This document shows, piece after piece, positions 1-7,276 of a DNA stretch of 53,703 nucleotides. Made by a program: the position numbers and the translations under genes. The notes under the pieces were generated by a model, which saw nothing but the letters and a program-made list of their open reading frames with translations, was not told where the DNA came from and searched no databases. The stretch covers positions 1-53,703 of the forward strand of contig CAYTZG010000014.1 in NCBI GenBank assembly GCA_964442435.1, given 5' to 3'. How positions within the stretch are numbered: the first letter of the stretch is position 1; each line of letters begins with the position of its first letter. The stretch is from CAMXAS01 sp964442435 (GTDB taxonomy: Bacteria > Bacteroidota > Bacteroidia > Bacteroidales > P3).

Positions 1-530
1 GTCTTGGCCACCACTTCCTGGGCTCTCTTTATCATGCGTTCGGCATCTTCCATATCGTTGTGGCGGAACTTGAAACTCTGCCCCAAATGCAGACGTTTGC
101 CGTCCATCAACGAAGCGTGGATTTCGGCATCGAAAACAATCACGTCGTGGCGGTCCACCAAAGCGTCGATGGTGGAAACGATACCTTGATAACCGAAATT
201 ATAAAGATAAGCGGCTTCCTGACCTACAAAGTCGGCCAAGCCCTGCTCCAGCTTCATGTGTTCTTCGGTCTGCCCCGAAAGCATACGCGCCCCCATCGGG
301 TAAGCCAAGCCGTATTGGGCGGCCGCTTCGGCGTCCACTTTACGCACTTCGGGATGATTGGCCAAACCGAGGTAGTTGTTCAGACTCCAAACCAAACGTT
401 CCTTGCCGTTAAACATCATACGGTTGGAAATAGGGCCCTCCAGCCTCGGAAACATGTAGTAGCCATCGGCATCGTCGGCATACTGACCCAACGGACCGAA
501 ATTCTTCAGCAGTTTTTCAAAGATATCCAC
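1..530 (-). CDS. PLP-dependent alpha-oxoamine synthase family aminotransferase (3' part missing)
   Basis: The first 176 codons of a class I/II fold PLP enzyme, running off the left edge. Enzymes of this family (serine palmitoyltransferase, glycine C-acetyltransferase, AONS) condense an amino acid with an acyl-CoA. Visible family features are a SLNNYLGLANHPEV segment (residues 49-62), AYPMGARMLSGQ (76-87), NFGYQG (111-116) and DAEIHAS (134-140). The PLP-binding lysine would lie in the missing part. The start is GTG at 530: the frame is closed by TAA a few codons upstream and there is no ATG before the conserved N-terminal region. It diverges from panB, and a promoter-like sequence lies about 120 bp upstream. 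The substrate (palmitoyl-CoA for sphingolipids or another acyl-CoA) cannot be decided from this part. Confidence 0.85.
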   Translation of the reverse strand, partial: MDIFEKLLKNFGPLGQYADDADGYYMFPRLEGPISNRMMFNGKERLVWSLNNYLGLANHPEVRKVDAEAAAQYGLAYPMGARMLSGQTEEHMKLEQGLADFVGQEAAYLYNFGYQGIVSTIDALVDRHDVIVFDAEIHASLMDGKRLHLGQSFKFRHNDMEDAERMIKRAQEVVAK

Positions 531-596
531 GGTTGTTGTATTTTATAAATTATTGATTCCGTTATCAAAAACGCTTTGGTTCCCCGGCGGCCGCTA

Positions 597-613
597 CCTT
601 ATATTATATAAGG
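597..613. repeat. 17-bp perfect palindrome in the leader of the alpha-oxoamine synthase gene
   Basis: Two 8-bp arms around one central T (arm CCTTATAT). A second 10-bp palindrome, CCGGTACCGG, lies at 628-637. Both fall in the untranslated leader between the minus-strand promoter and the GTG start. They could be an operator or an RNA hairpin; the sequence does not decide. Confidence 0.5.
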
Positions 614-652
614 CCCGGACGGCGGCACCGGTACCGGCACGTTCTTATTCTG

Positions 653-684
653 CAAAGATAACATTTTTTGCGTTTTTTTTAAAA
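653..684 (-). promoter_or_regulatory. Bacteroidota-type promoter of the alpha-oxoamine synthase gene
   Basis: Read on the minus strand, TATCTTTG (653-660) fits the -7 consensus TAnnTTTG. A TTTT (681-684) sits 20 nt upstream at the -33 position. The implied leader is about 115 nt. It overlaps the panB promoter on the other strand. Confidence 0.6.
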
Positions 685-700
685 AAAGGATGTAGATTTG
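667..700 (+). promoter_or_regulatory. Bacteroidota-type promoter of panB
   Basis: TTTG at 667-670 and TAGATTTG at 693-700, separated by 22 nt. Transcription would begin near 706, just ahead of the ATG at 722. The TTG at 698 that would extend the panB frame lies inside the -7 box, so it is not the start. Confidence 0.6.
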
Positions 701-721
701 CAGTCCTTTATTTTGAAAATC

Positions 722-1540
722 ATGTACAGCGCACAAAAACCCTCCGCCAAAGTCACGACCCAGACTTTGCGCAAGATGAAAGCCGCCGGCGAGAAAATCG
801 CGATGCTGACGGCCTACGACTATTCGTTCGCCAAACTGTTGGACGAATCCGGCATCGACGTCATTCTGGTCGGCGACTCGGCCGCCAACGTCATGGCGGG
901 CCATGTGACGACGCTCCCCATCTCGTTGGATCAGATGATATACCACGGCTGTTCGGTCATGCGGGCGGTCAAACGCGCGCTCGTGGCCATCGACCTGCCG
1001 TTCGGCAGCTATCAGGGCGACTCGCGGGAAGCCCTGCGCTCGGCCATCCGCATCATGAAGGAAACGGGCGCCGACTGCGTCAAGCTCGAAGGCGGCCGCG
1101 AAGTGGCCGAATCCGTGACCAAAATCCTGTCGGCCGGCATACCGGTCATCGGGCATTTGGGGCTTACGCCGCAGTCCATCAATAAGTTCGGTACGTATGT
1201 CGTGCGCGCCACCGGTCAGGAAGAGGCCGACCGCCTGATGGAAGACGCCCGCCTGCTCGAAGAACTGGGCTGCTCGGCCGTCGTGCTGGAAAAGGTGCCG
1301 GCCGACCTGGCGGCACGCGTGGCCGGTCAGCTCAAGATTCCGGTTATCGGCATCGGTGCGGGCGCGGGCGTGGACGGCCAGGTGCTCGTGTTGCACGATA
1401 TGCTGGGCATCACGCAGGGCTTTTCGCCGCGCTTCCTACGCCGTTACCACAATCTGGCTCAGGAAATCAACAAATCCGTGTCGTCTTACATCGAAGACGT
1501 CAAGAGCCTGAACTTCCCGAACGCCAACGAACAATATTGA
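722..1540 (+). CDS. panB: 3-methyl-2-oxobutanoate hydroxymethyltransferase (ketopantoate hydroxymethyltransferase)
   Basis: Catalyses the first committed step of pantothenate and CoA synthesis, adding a hydroxymethyl group from methylene-tetrahydrofolate to alpha-ketoisovalerate. The product has 272 residues, usual for PanB. Typical segments are MLTAYDYSFAKLLDE near the N-terminus, LVGDSAANVMAGH (metal and substrate site) and the C-terminal GIGAG...VDGQVLVLHDMLG block. The ATG at 722 is preferred to an upstream TTG because the latter lies in the promoter. The stop overlaps the ATG of the next gene by one base, so the two are probably co-translated. No other pantothenate gene is nearby. Confidence 0.97.
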   Translation: MYSAQKPSAKVTTQTLRKMKAAGEKIAMLTAYDYSFAKLLDESGIDVILVGDSAANVMAGHVTTLPISLDQMIYHGCSVMRAVKRALVAIDLPFGSYQGDSREALRSAIRIMKETGADCVKLEGGREVAESVTKILSAGIPVIGHLGLTPQSINKFGTYVVRATGQEEADRLMEDARLLEELGCSAVVLEKVPADLAARVAGQLKIPVIGIGAGAGVDGQVLVLHDMLGITQGFSPRFLRRYHNLAQEINKSVSSYIEDVKSLNFPNANEQY

Positions 1541-2232
1541 TGTTCACGGCCGACCAAATCCTCTACGAGGACAACCACGTGCTGGCGGTCTGCAAACGGC
1601 CGTCGCAAATCGTGCAGGGTGACAAGACCGGCGACGAACCGCTCTCGGAAAGCATCAAGGCCTTTATCGCCGAACGGGACCACAAGCCCGGCAACGTGTT
1701 TCTCGGGGTCGTGCACCGGCTGGACCGACCGGTGGGCGGCGTGATTCTGTTCGCCAAGACAAGCAAGGCGTTGAGCCGCCTCAACCGCATGGTGCAGGAA
1801 CGGGCGTTCCAAAAGACCTATTGGGCCATCGTGGGGCAACGGCCACCCCAAATGGCCGGCCAACTCACGCACTACCTCCGCCGCGACGAGGCGCGCAACA
1901 AATCGTATGTCTGCCCCGCCTCGCACAAGGACGCCAAGGAAGCCCGCCTGGACTACCGGGTCATTGCCACTGGCGAACGCTATTACCTGCTTGAAATACA
2001 ACTGCATACCGGGCGTCATCACCAAATCCGCGCCCAATTGGCGGCCATCGGTTGCCCGATCAAGGGCGACCTCAAATACGGCTTTCCGCGCTCGAATCCC
2101 GACCAAAGCATTTCGTTGCACGCCCGCCGTCTGGAACTCATGCACCCGGTGTCGCAAACGCCCTTGCTGATTACGGCCGAACCGCCCGCCGACAAACTCT
2201 GGCAGTGCCTCAAAGCGCAGGTTCAGGCCTAA
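1540..2232 (+). CDS. RluA-family RNA pseudouridine synthase
   Basis: Isomerises uridine to pseudouridine in RNA. The product has 230 residues. It carries the family signature around the catalytic aspartate as HRLDRPVGGVILFAKT (roughly residues 67-82), followed by the RluA-type segments TYWAIVGQRP and LLEIQLHTGRHHQIRAQLAAIG. There is no N-terminal S4 domain, so this is a short member of the family. The start ATG overlaps the panB stop (TGATG), giving translational coupling to an unrelated pathway gene. Whether rRNA or tRNA is modified cannot be read from the sequence. Confidence 0.93.
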   Translation: MFTADQILYEDNHVLAVCKRPSQIVQGDKTGDEPLSESIKAFIAERDHKPGNVFLGVVHRLDRPVGGVILFAKTSKALSRLNRMVQERAFQKTYWAIVGQRPPQMAGQLTHYLRRDEARNKSYVCPASHKDAKEARLDYRVIATGERYYLLEIQLHTGRHHQIRAQLAAIGCPIKGDLKYGFPRSNPDQSISLHARRLELMHPVSQTPLLITAEPPADKLWQCLKAQVQA

Positions 2233-2240
2233 GGCGGCGT

Positions 2241-2272
2241 ATTGCGTTTCCTGTTTTTTTTGCTTAACTTTG
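2241..2272 (+). promoter_or_regulatory. Bacteroidota-type promoter of the coiled-coil protein and zapA
   Basis: ATTG at 2241-2244, a 20-nt spacer, then TAACTTTG at 2265-2272. A T-rich run lies between them. Transcription would start around 2279, about 12 nt before the first ATG. Confidence 0.65.
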
Positions 2273-2290
2273 CGATTGTAATTCTTACGG

Positions 2291-2590
2291 ATGATGACGG
2301 AATTGCCCGCTTTACTCACACGCTTGGAAACCAAAGCGGCCGACTTGCGCCGAAAGGTGGCCGATTTGGAAGTGGAACTGAAGAAAAGCCGCGCCCGCCT
2401 ATCCGAACAAGAAGCAAGATTACAGATTTATAAACAGAAAATAAACGATTTAACTAATAGGAACCAGATATTGAAAGTCAGCAGCGCCCTCGCCCGCCCG
2501 TCCTCGCAAAAGGGCAACCCGGCGGTTGAGAAAATCCTCTCGGAACTGATTGCCGAAGTGGACCGCTGCATAACGCTTTTAGACCGATAA
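2291..2590 (+). CDS. Small coiled-coil protein upstream of zapA
   Basis: 99 residues, almost entirely heptad-like: residues 3-60 are rich in Leu, Lys, Glu and Arg with no Gly or Pro, so a long coiled coil is expected. The C-terminal third (PAVEKILSELIAEVDRCITLLD) looks like a second helix. Two adjacent ATGs (2291, 2294) are possible starts. It ends one base before the zapA ATG and shares its promoter. The layout recalls a ZapB-like partner that binds ZapA, but this is inference from position and coiled-coil character; I do not recognise a named family. Confidence 0.75.
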   Translation: MMTELPALLTRLETKAADLRRKVADLEVELKKSRARLSEQEARLQIYKQKINDLTNRNQILKVSSALARPSSQKGNPAVEKILSELIAEVDRCITLLDR

Positions 2591-2591
2591 G

Positions 2592-2870
2592 ATGAACGAG
2601 ATCCCCATTACCGTTACCATCTGCGACCGATCCTATAAACTGACGGTGAAGCCCGAAGACGAAGTGATTTTCCGTGAGTCGGCCAACCGCATCAACGACC
2701 GCATCAAGAGCTACGGACAGCACTTTGCGTTCAAGGATTATCAAGATTTGCTGGCAATGGTGGCTCTGCAATATACCTCACGCGCCCTGCGCGAAGAAAG
2801 ACGTCAGGCGTTCCGGGAAGACGATTTGGGAGACCGCCTCCGGAAGCTGGACGAACTCTTATCGCTCTAA
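2592..2870 (+). CDS. zapA: Cell division protein ZapA
   Basis: ZapA binds FtsZ in the cytoplasm and cross-links protofilaments at the division ring. The product has 92 residues and the family pattern: a small N-terminal beta domain (ITVTICDRSYKLTV), the helix segment DEVIFRESANRINDRIKSY, the hydrophobic segment DYQDLLAMVALQY, and a charged C-terminal coiled coil. It is preceded by a coiled-coil gene and followed by a structured RNA-like stretch and rny. Confidence 0.9.
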   Translation: MNEIPITVTICDRSYKLTVKPEDEVIFRESANRINDRIKSYGQHFAFKDYQDLLAMVALQYTSRALREERRQAFREDDLGDRLRKLDELLSL

Positions 2871-2899
2871 AGCGTTTAAAGAAAACCGCATCGCGTTCA

Positions 2900-3060
2900 C
2901 CAACAGTTTGAAAACTCAACATTTTCAAATTTTCGGGCGGACGCTCAAGCTTGGGAAAGTAGGCTTTATCCCTCTTCGGAGAGACCTTCCTTGAAGGCGA
3001 AAGAAACTTGAAAAGGCAGGCAGCCCTATACTTATTATATCAGAGTTTTCCATAACTCTT
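2900..3060 (+). ncRNA. Candidate structured RNA between zapA and rny (possible 6S RNA)
   Basis: The 245-bp gap between zapA and rny has no credible reading frame but is dense in hairpins. These are an AU hairpin (2907-2914 with 2922-2929), GGGAAAG with CTT/TCCC (2953-2972), CTCT-TCGG-AGAG (2972-2983), CCTTC/GAAGG (2985-2997) and AGAGTT/AACTCT (3042-3059). GGGC (2935) with GCCC (3023) and CAAG (2946) with CTTG (3007) could close the middle part. In many bacteria the 6S RNA gene ssrS lies next to zapA, which suggests that identity. No strong promoter is visible (ACAGTTTG at 2903-2910 is imperfect) and the boundaries are approximate. It could instead be the rny leader. Confidence 0.4.
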
Positions 3061-3115
3061 ATGAGCGCATGCGGTTTTCTTTATTTCAGTACGGGTTCCC
3101 CAAAACATCAACATT

Positions 3116-4651
3116 ATGGATTTAAACCTAGCAATCGGGATCGGACTCGTATTGGCCGGGGCTCTGGTGACGTTCGCCTTCATGCAGTGGGGGCTGAAGA
3201 ACCGGCGCCGCAAGATCATGGCCGAAGCCCGCGAAAAAGGCGAAGTGTTGCTGAAAGAAAAGGTCTTGCAAGCCAAGGAACACTTCCTGCAACTCAAGAG
3301 CGAACATGAACGGGCGGTACAGGAACGCAACAACAAGGTGGCCGTTGCCGAAAACCGCATCAAGCAGAAAGAGAGCGCGCTGAATCAGAAGAACGAGGAA
3401 CTGCAACGCAAGAACAACGAACTGTCGGTGGTAAAGGAGAACCTGAACCGCCAGTTGGAGGCCGTCGGTCAGAAACAGGCGGAACTGAACAAGCTCCATA
3501 CGAAACACATCGAACAGCTGGAACTCGTGGCCGGCCTCTCCGCGCAGGAAGCCAAACGGCAGTTGGTGGAAGACCTCAAGGACGAAGCCAAGTCGGAAGC
3601 CCTTTCGCAAATCAAGGACGTTATCAACGAGGCCAAGCTGACGGCCAATATGGAGGCCAAGAAAATCGTTATCGAAACCCTGCAGCGCACGGCCACCGAA
3701 CACGCCGTCGAAAACACGGTGTCGGTGTTCAACCTTGAAAATGAAGAAATCAAGGGCCGCATCATCGGCCGCGAAGGCCGCAACATCCGCGCGTTGGAAG
3801 CGCTGACGGGCGTGGAAATCATCATCGACGACTCCCCCGACGCCATCATCCTGTCGGGCTTTGACCCCGTCCGCCGCGAAATCGCGCGCCTGTCGCTGCA
3901 TAAACTCGTGACCGACGGCCGCATCCACCCGGCCCGCATCGAAGAGGTCGTCACCAAGACGCAGAAGCAAATCGAACAGGAAATCATGGAGACCGGCAAG
4001 CGGACGTGCATCGACCTCGGCATCCTGAACATGAGCAGCGAGCTCATGCGCATGATCGGCAAGATGAAATACCGTTCCTCCTACGGTCAGAACCTGTTGC
4101 AGCACTCGCGCGAAACGGCCAACCTCTGCGCGACGATGGCCGCCGAGCTCGGTCTGAACCCCAAAATAGCCAAACGCGCCGGTCTGTTGCACGACATCGG
4201 CAAGGTGCCCGACAACGAACCCGACCTGCCGCACGCCATTTTGGGTATGAAACTGGCGGAGAAATACAAGGAACACCCCGACATCTGCAACGCCATCGGC
4301 GCCCACCACGACGAAATGGAGATGAACAACCTGATTGCGCCCATCGTGCAGGTCTGCGACGCCATTTCGGGCGCGCGTCCCGGGGCGCGGCGCGAGGTGG
4401 TCGAAGCCTATATCAACCGGCTCAACAACCTGGAATCCCTGGCCCTGTCCTATCCGGGCGTCATCAAGACCTACGCGATTCAGGCCGGCCGCGAACTGCG
4501 CGTTATCGTCGGCGCCGACAAGGTTTCCGACAACGAAGCCTGCCAGCTGTCGCTCGACCTGTCGAAGAAGATTCAGGAAGAGATGACGTACCCCGGCCAA
4601 ATCAAAATCACGGTTATCCGCGAAACGCGGGCGGTCAATTACGCCAAGTAA
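3116..4651 (+). CDS. rny: Ribonuclease Y
   Basis: Membrane-anchored endoribonuclease that starts mRNA decay. The product has 511 residues, the usual length. Order of parts: an N-terminal membrane helix (residues 4-24), a long charged coiled coil (about 30-180), a KH RNA-binding domain with GRIIGREGRNI (214-224), and an HD phosphohydrolase domain with LLHDIGK (H359, D360 metal ligands). The ATG at 3116 directly precedes the membrane segment. It stands alone, between the structured stretch after zapA and a strong terminator. Confidence 0.97.
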   Translation: MDLNLAIGIGLVLAGALVTFAFMQWGLKNRRRKIMAEAREKGEVLLKEKVLQAKEHFLQLKSEHERAVQERNNKVAVAENRIKQKESALNQKNEELQRKNNELSVVKENLNRQLEAVGQKQAELNKLHTKHIEQLELVAGLSAQEAKRQLVEDLKDEAKSEALSQIKDVINEAKLTANMEAKKIVIETLQRTATEHAVENTVSVFNLENEEIKGRIIGREGRNIRALEALTGVEIIIDDSPDAIILSGFDPVRREIARLSLHKLVTDGRIHPARIEEVVTKTQKQIEQEIMETGKRTCIDLGILNMSSELMRMIGKMKYRSSYGQNLLQHSRETANLCATMAAELGLNPKIAKRAGLLHDIGKVPDNEPDLPHAILGMKLAEKYKEHPDICNAIGAHHDEMEMNNLIAPIVQVCDAISGARPGARREVVEAYINRLNNLESLALSYPGVIKTYAIQAGRELRVIVGADKVSDNEACQLSLDLSKKIQEEMTYPGQIKITVIRETRAVNYAK

Positions 4652-4682
4652 ACGGTGCCCCGGAACCGGGCCGACCGGTCGA

Positions 4683-4724
4683 AGCCTCCCTATCGAAAAA
4701 ATTTTCCGAAGGGAGGCTTTTTGT
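4683..4724 (+). terminator. Rho-independent terminator of rny
   Basis: GCCTCCCT and AGGGAGGC form a perfect 8-bp stem around an 18-nt A/T-rich loop, followed at once by TTTTTGTT. Confidence 0.9.
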
Positions 4725-5082
4725 TAATAACTTTTTCGGCCGGCCGAAATCCCAAGATTTTCAACAAGCGGACTACGTTTTGCTAAAATGTCATAGGCTG
4801 TCAATTTGCCATAACTCGAAGCGTATACATCTAAACCGAAAGTGCACTTATATCACACAAAATAAATAAATTGCAAGCGCATGAAAGGAAAATAAATTCT
4901 CTATGTTTAATACATAAAAATGAAAATTGCAACCCTGTTTTCAGTTTTTTTTATACTTTTTTTACAACATATTTGCATTCGGTTTCGGTTGTTCATAAAC
5001 CGACGGACGAAGCCGCCGAAAACGGAATACAAGACCAAGTATTATAGCATATTATAGAACAGATAGCAAGAGGGAGTAGAGA
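4725..5082. other. AT-rich gap upstream of dnaA, no gene seen
   Basis: About 360 bp that is much richer in A+T than its neighbours, with poly-T and poly-A runs (4944-4963). I see no credible reading frame. I looked for DnaA boxes (TTATNCACA): the nearest is TGTTCATAA at 4990-4998, one mismatch on the minus strand, which is too little to call an origin. The sequence CATATTTG at 4968-4975 is one base from the -7 consensus and may be the dnaA promoter, giving a leader of roughly 100 nt. Confidence 0.5.
4968..4975 (+). promoter_or_regulatory. Possible -7 element of dnaA
   Basis: CATATTTG differs from TAnnTTTG at one base and is followed by GC. No TTTG is present at the -33 position; a poly-T stretch is there instead. 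Weak support. Confidence 0.35.
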
Positions 5083-6504
5083 ATGAACGAGACGGATCTC
5101 AATTACAAGGTGGTGTGGGACAGATGTTTAACGTACATCAAAGACAATCTGAAAAGTCCGCAGAGTTTCAAGACGTGGTTTGAACCCATCAAACCGATGA
5201 AGCTTGAAAACAACACGCTGACGATTCAGGTGCCGAGTACGTTCTTCTATGAATGGCTCGAAGAGCACTTCATCACGCTGTTGCGCTCCACGATCAAGCA
5301 TGAGTTGGGACCCGACGGCCGTTTGGAGTACAGCATCGTCATGGATACGACGAACCCCTACGAAATTTCCTCTACGGGCGGTCACCGGCAGGAAACCAAG
5401 AACGCGCCCATCGCGATTCCGGTTCAGCCCAAGAACATCCCGACGCCCTTCCTGATTCCGGGTCTGCAAAAGGCCAAAATCCCCTCCCGCCTCAACGAAA
5501 ACTATTCGTTCGACAACTTCGTGGAAGGCGACTGCAACCGCCTGGCGCGCGCCGCCGGCTTCGCCATTACCGAAAACCCGGGCAAATCGGCCTTCAACCC
5601 GCTGTTCATCTATGGGGATACGGGCTTGGGCAAGACCCACCTGTTGAACGCCATCGGTCTGCAAATCAAGGCCAAATATCCCGACCTGACCGTATTATAT
5701 GTATCGGCCGAGTATTTCACGCAGCAGTTCGTGGATGCGTGCCGCAACGGCAACTCCAACAATTTCACGAACTTCTATCAGCTTATCGACGTTCTGCTCA
5801 TAGACGACGTGCATAAACTGGCCGGCCGTGAAGGCACCCAAAACGCTTTCTTCAGCATTTTCAACTACCTCCACCAGTCGCAGAAGCAAATCGTGCTGAC
5901 GTCGGACAAGGCCCCGGCCAACTTGACCGGTATGGAAGCCCGTCTGCTCTCGCGTTTCAAATGGGGGTTGGCCGCCGACATCCATATGCCGGACGTGGAA
6001 ACGCGCATCGCGATTCTGCAGAAGAAAATCCATGCCAACGGCGTGGACATCCCGGACGACGTCATCGAGTACATCGCCTACAGCATCAACACGAACGTGC
6101 GCGAGCTGGAAGGCGTGCTCAATTCCCTGCTGGCGCAGTCCATCCTCAACAAGAAGACGATTGACATCGACCTGGCCAAGCAGATGATAGACCAGATCGT
6201 ACAGAACTCCAAGAAAGACATCTCCATCGACTTCATCAAGAAGGTGGTTTGCGAATACTTCGGCATTCCGGTTTCCGAAATCAACGTGTCGAGCCGCAAG
6301 CGGGAAATCGTACAGGCCCGCCAGTTGGCCATGTATTTCGCCAAACAGCACACCAAATCCTCTTTGGCCATCATCGGCATGCAGTGCGGCAACAAGGACC
6401 ACGCGACGGTGCTTTACGCCTGCAAGGCCGTCAACAACCTGATGGACACCAACAAAACGTTCCGCTCCACGGTGGAGGAATTATCCAAACGCCTCAAAGC
6501 CTAA
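5083..6504 (+). CDS. dnaA: Chromosomal replication initiator protein DnaA
   Basis: ATP-dependent initiator that binds and opens the replication origin. The product has 473 residues with all four domains: N-terminal domain I (1-85), a linker (90-135), AAA+ domain III with Walker A GDTGLGKT (178-185) and Walker B LLIDDVH (238-244), and DNA-binding domain IV with the signature CGNKDHATVLYAC (435-447). Unusually for this genome, a purine-rich AGGGAG lies 7 bases before the ATG. dnaN is not adjacent; an RsmI-like methyltransferase follows by 30 bp. The gap upstream lacks clear DnaA boxes, so it need not be the origin. Confidence 0.98.
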   Translation: MNETDLNYKVVWDRCLTYIKDNLKSPQSFKTWFEPIKPMKLENNTLTIQVPSTFFYEWLEEHFITLLRSTIKHELGPDGRLEYSIVMDTTNPYEISSTGGHRQETKNAPIAIPVQPKNIPTPFLIPGLQKAKIPSRLNENYSFDNFVEGDCNRLARAAGFAITENPGKSAFNPLFIYGDTGLGKTHLLNAIGLQIKAKYPDLTVLYVSAEYFTQQFVDACRNGNSNNFTNFYQLIDVLLIDDVHKLAGREGTQNAFFSIFNYLHQSQKQIVLTSDKAPANLTGMEARLLSRFKWGLAADIHMPDVETRIAILQKKIHANGVDIPDDVIEYIAYSINTNVRELEGVLNSLLAQSILNKKTIDIDLAKQMIDQIVQNSKKDISIDFIKKVVCEYFGIPVSEINVSSRKREIVQARQLAMYFAKQHTKSSLAIIGMQCGNKDHATVLYACKAVNNLMDTNKTFRSTVEELSKRLKA

Positions 6505-6534
6505 GCGGTACACCCCACCCGAACCGTCTGACCT

Positions 6535-7263
6535 ATGGCAAGCCAAACGCTTTATCTGCTGCCGGCCTCCTTGGGCGAGGAAGATTCGGCTTCCGTCTTA
6601 CCGGCCACTTACCGCGACATCATCGCACCCCTGCGTTTCTTCTTTGTGGAGGAGGTGCGCACGGCACGCCGTTTCCTGCGCAAGGCCGGCTTTTCGGCCA
6701 ACTTCGACGAGGTGACGTTCGTACCTGTAAACGAGCACAACCGCCATCTGACGGTGGACGAAATCCTGCGCCAACAGGCAATAGACCTTAGCCAACTGCC
6801 CGCGCAAATGGGCCTGCTGTCGGAAGCCGGCCTCCCCTGCGTGGCCGACCCCGGCGCCACGGTCGTGGCCTGGGCGCACACCCACGGCCTGACGGTCAAG
6901 CCCGTCAGCGGGCCGTCCTCCCTGTTTTTGGCCCTGATGGCCTCGGGACTCAACGGCCAATGCTTTGCCTTTCAGGGCTATCTGCCGGCCGACCCCGAAG
7001 GCCGCAAAAAACGGATCAAGCAACTGGAAACCTGGTCGCTGCAACAGCACCAAACCCAAATTTTCATCGAAACCCCTTACCGGAACGCCCACCTGTGGGA
7101 CGCCCTCGTATCGACCTGCCGGGCGGAAACGCGCCTCTGCGTGGCCAAAAACCTCTGTATGCCGCAGGAATACATCCGCACGATGCGCATCGCCGAGTGG
7201 AAACAGGCCGGCGCGCCCGATTTCCATAAGGAGAACGCCGTTTTCCTTCTCTTAGCCGATTAA
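6535..7263 (+). CDS. RsmI-like SAM-dependent methyltransferase (tetrapyrrole methylase fold)
   Basis: 242 residues related to 16S rRNA 2'-O-methyltransferase RsmI. Recognisable parts are FVEEVRTARRFLRKAGF, the glycine-containing SAM-site segment MGLLSEAGLPCVADPGATVV (about residues 96-115), and PVSGPSSLFLALMASGL (about 123-139). Compared with RsmI it is shorter at the C-terminus and less canonical at the N-terminus, where YLLPASLGEED replaces the usual VATPIGN-type start. I infer that it is a paralogue rather than RsmI itself, and its substrate is unknown. It sits between dnaA and rarA with short spacers. Confidence 0.85.
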   Translation: MASQTLYLLPASLGEEDSASVLPATYRDIIAPLRFFFVEEVRTARRFLRKAGFSANFDEVTFVPVNEHNRHLTVDEILRQQAIDLSQLPAQMGLLSEAGLPCVADPGATVVAWAHTHGLTVKPVSGPSSLFLALMASGLNGQCFAFQGYLPADPEGRKKRIKQLETWSLQQHQTQIFIETPYRNAHLWDALVSTCRAETRLCVAKNLCMPQEYIRTMRIAEWKQAGAPDFHKENAVFLLLAD

Positions 7264-7276
7264 CCCCTACGATAAC

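Noticed and set aside
3128..4600. 490-codon open frame on the minus strand
   Set aside because: Antisense to rny, which has clear KH and HD motifs; the antisense product has no recognisable motif. GC-rich third positions explain the open frame.
4725..5082. Replication origin next to dnaA
   Set aside because: AT-rich, but no cluster of DnaA boxes; only one near-match (4990-4998). dnaA is often away from the origin in this phylum.
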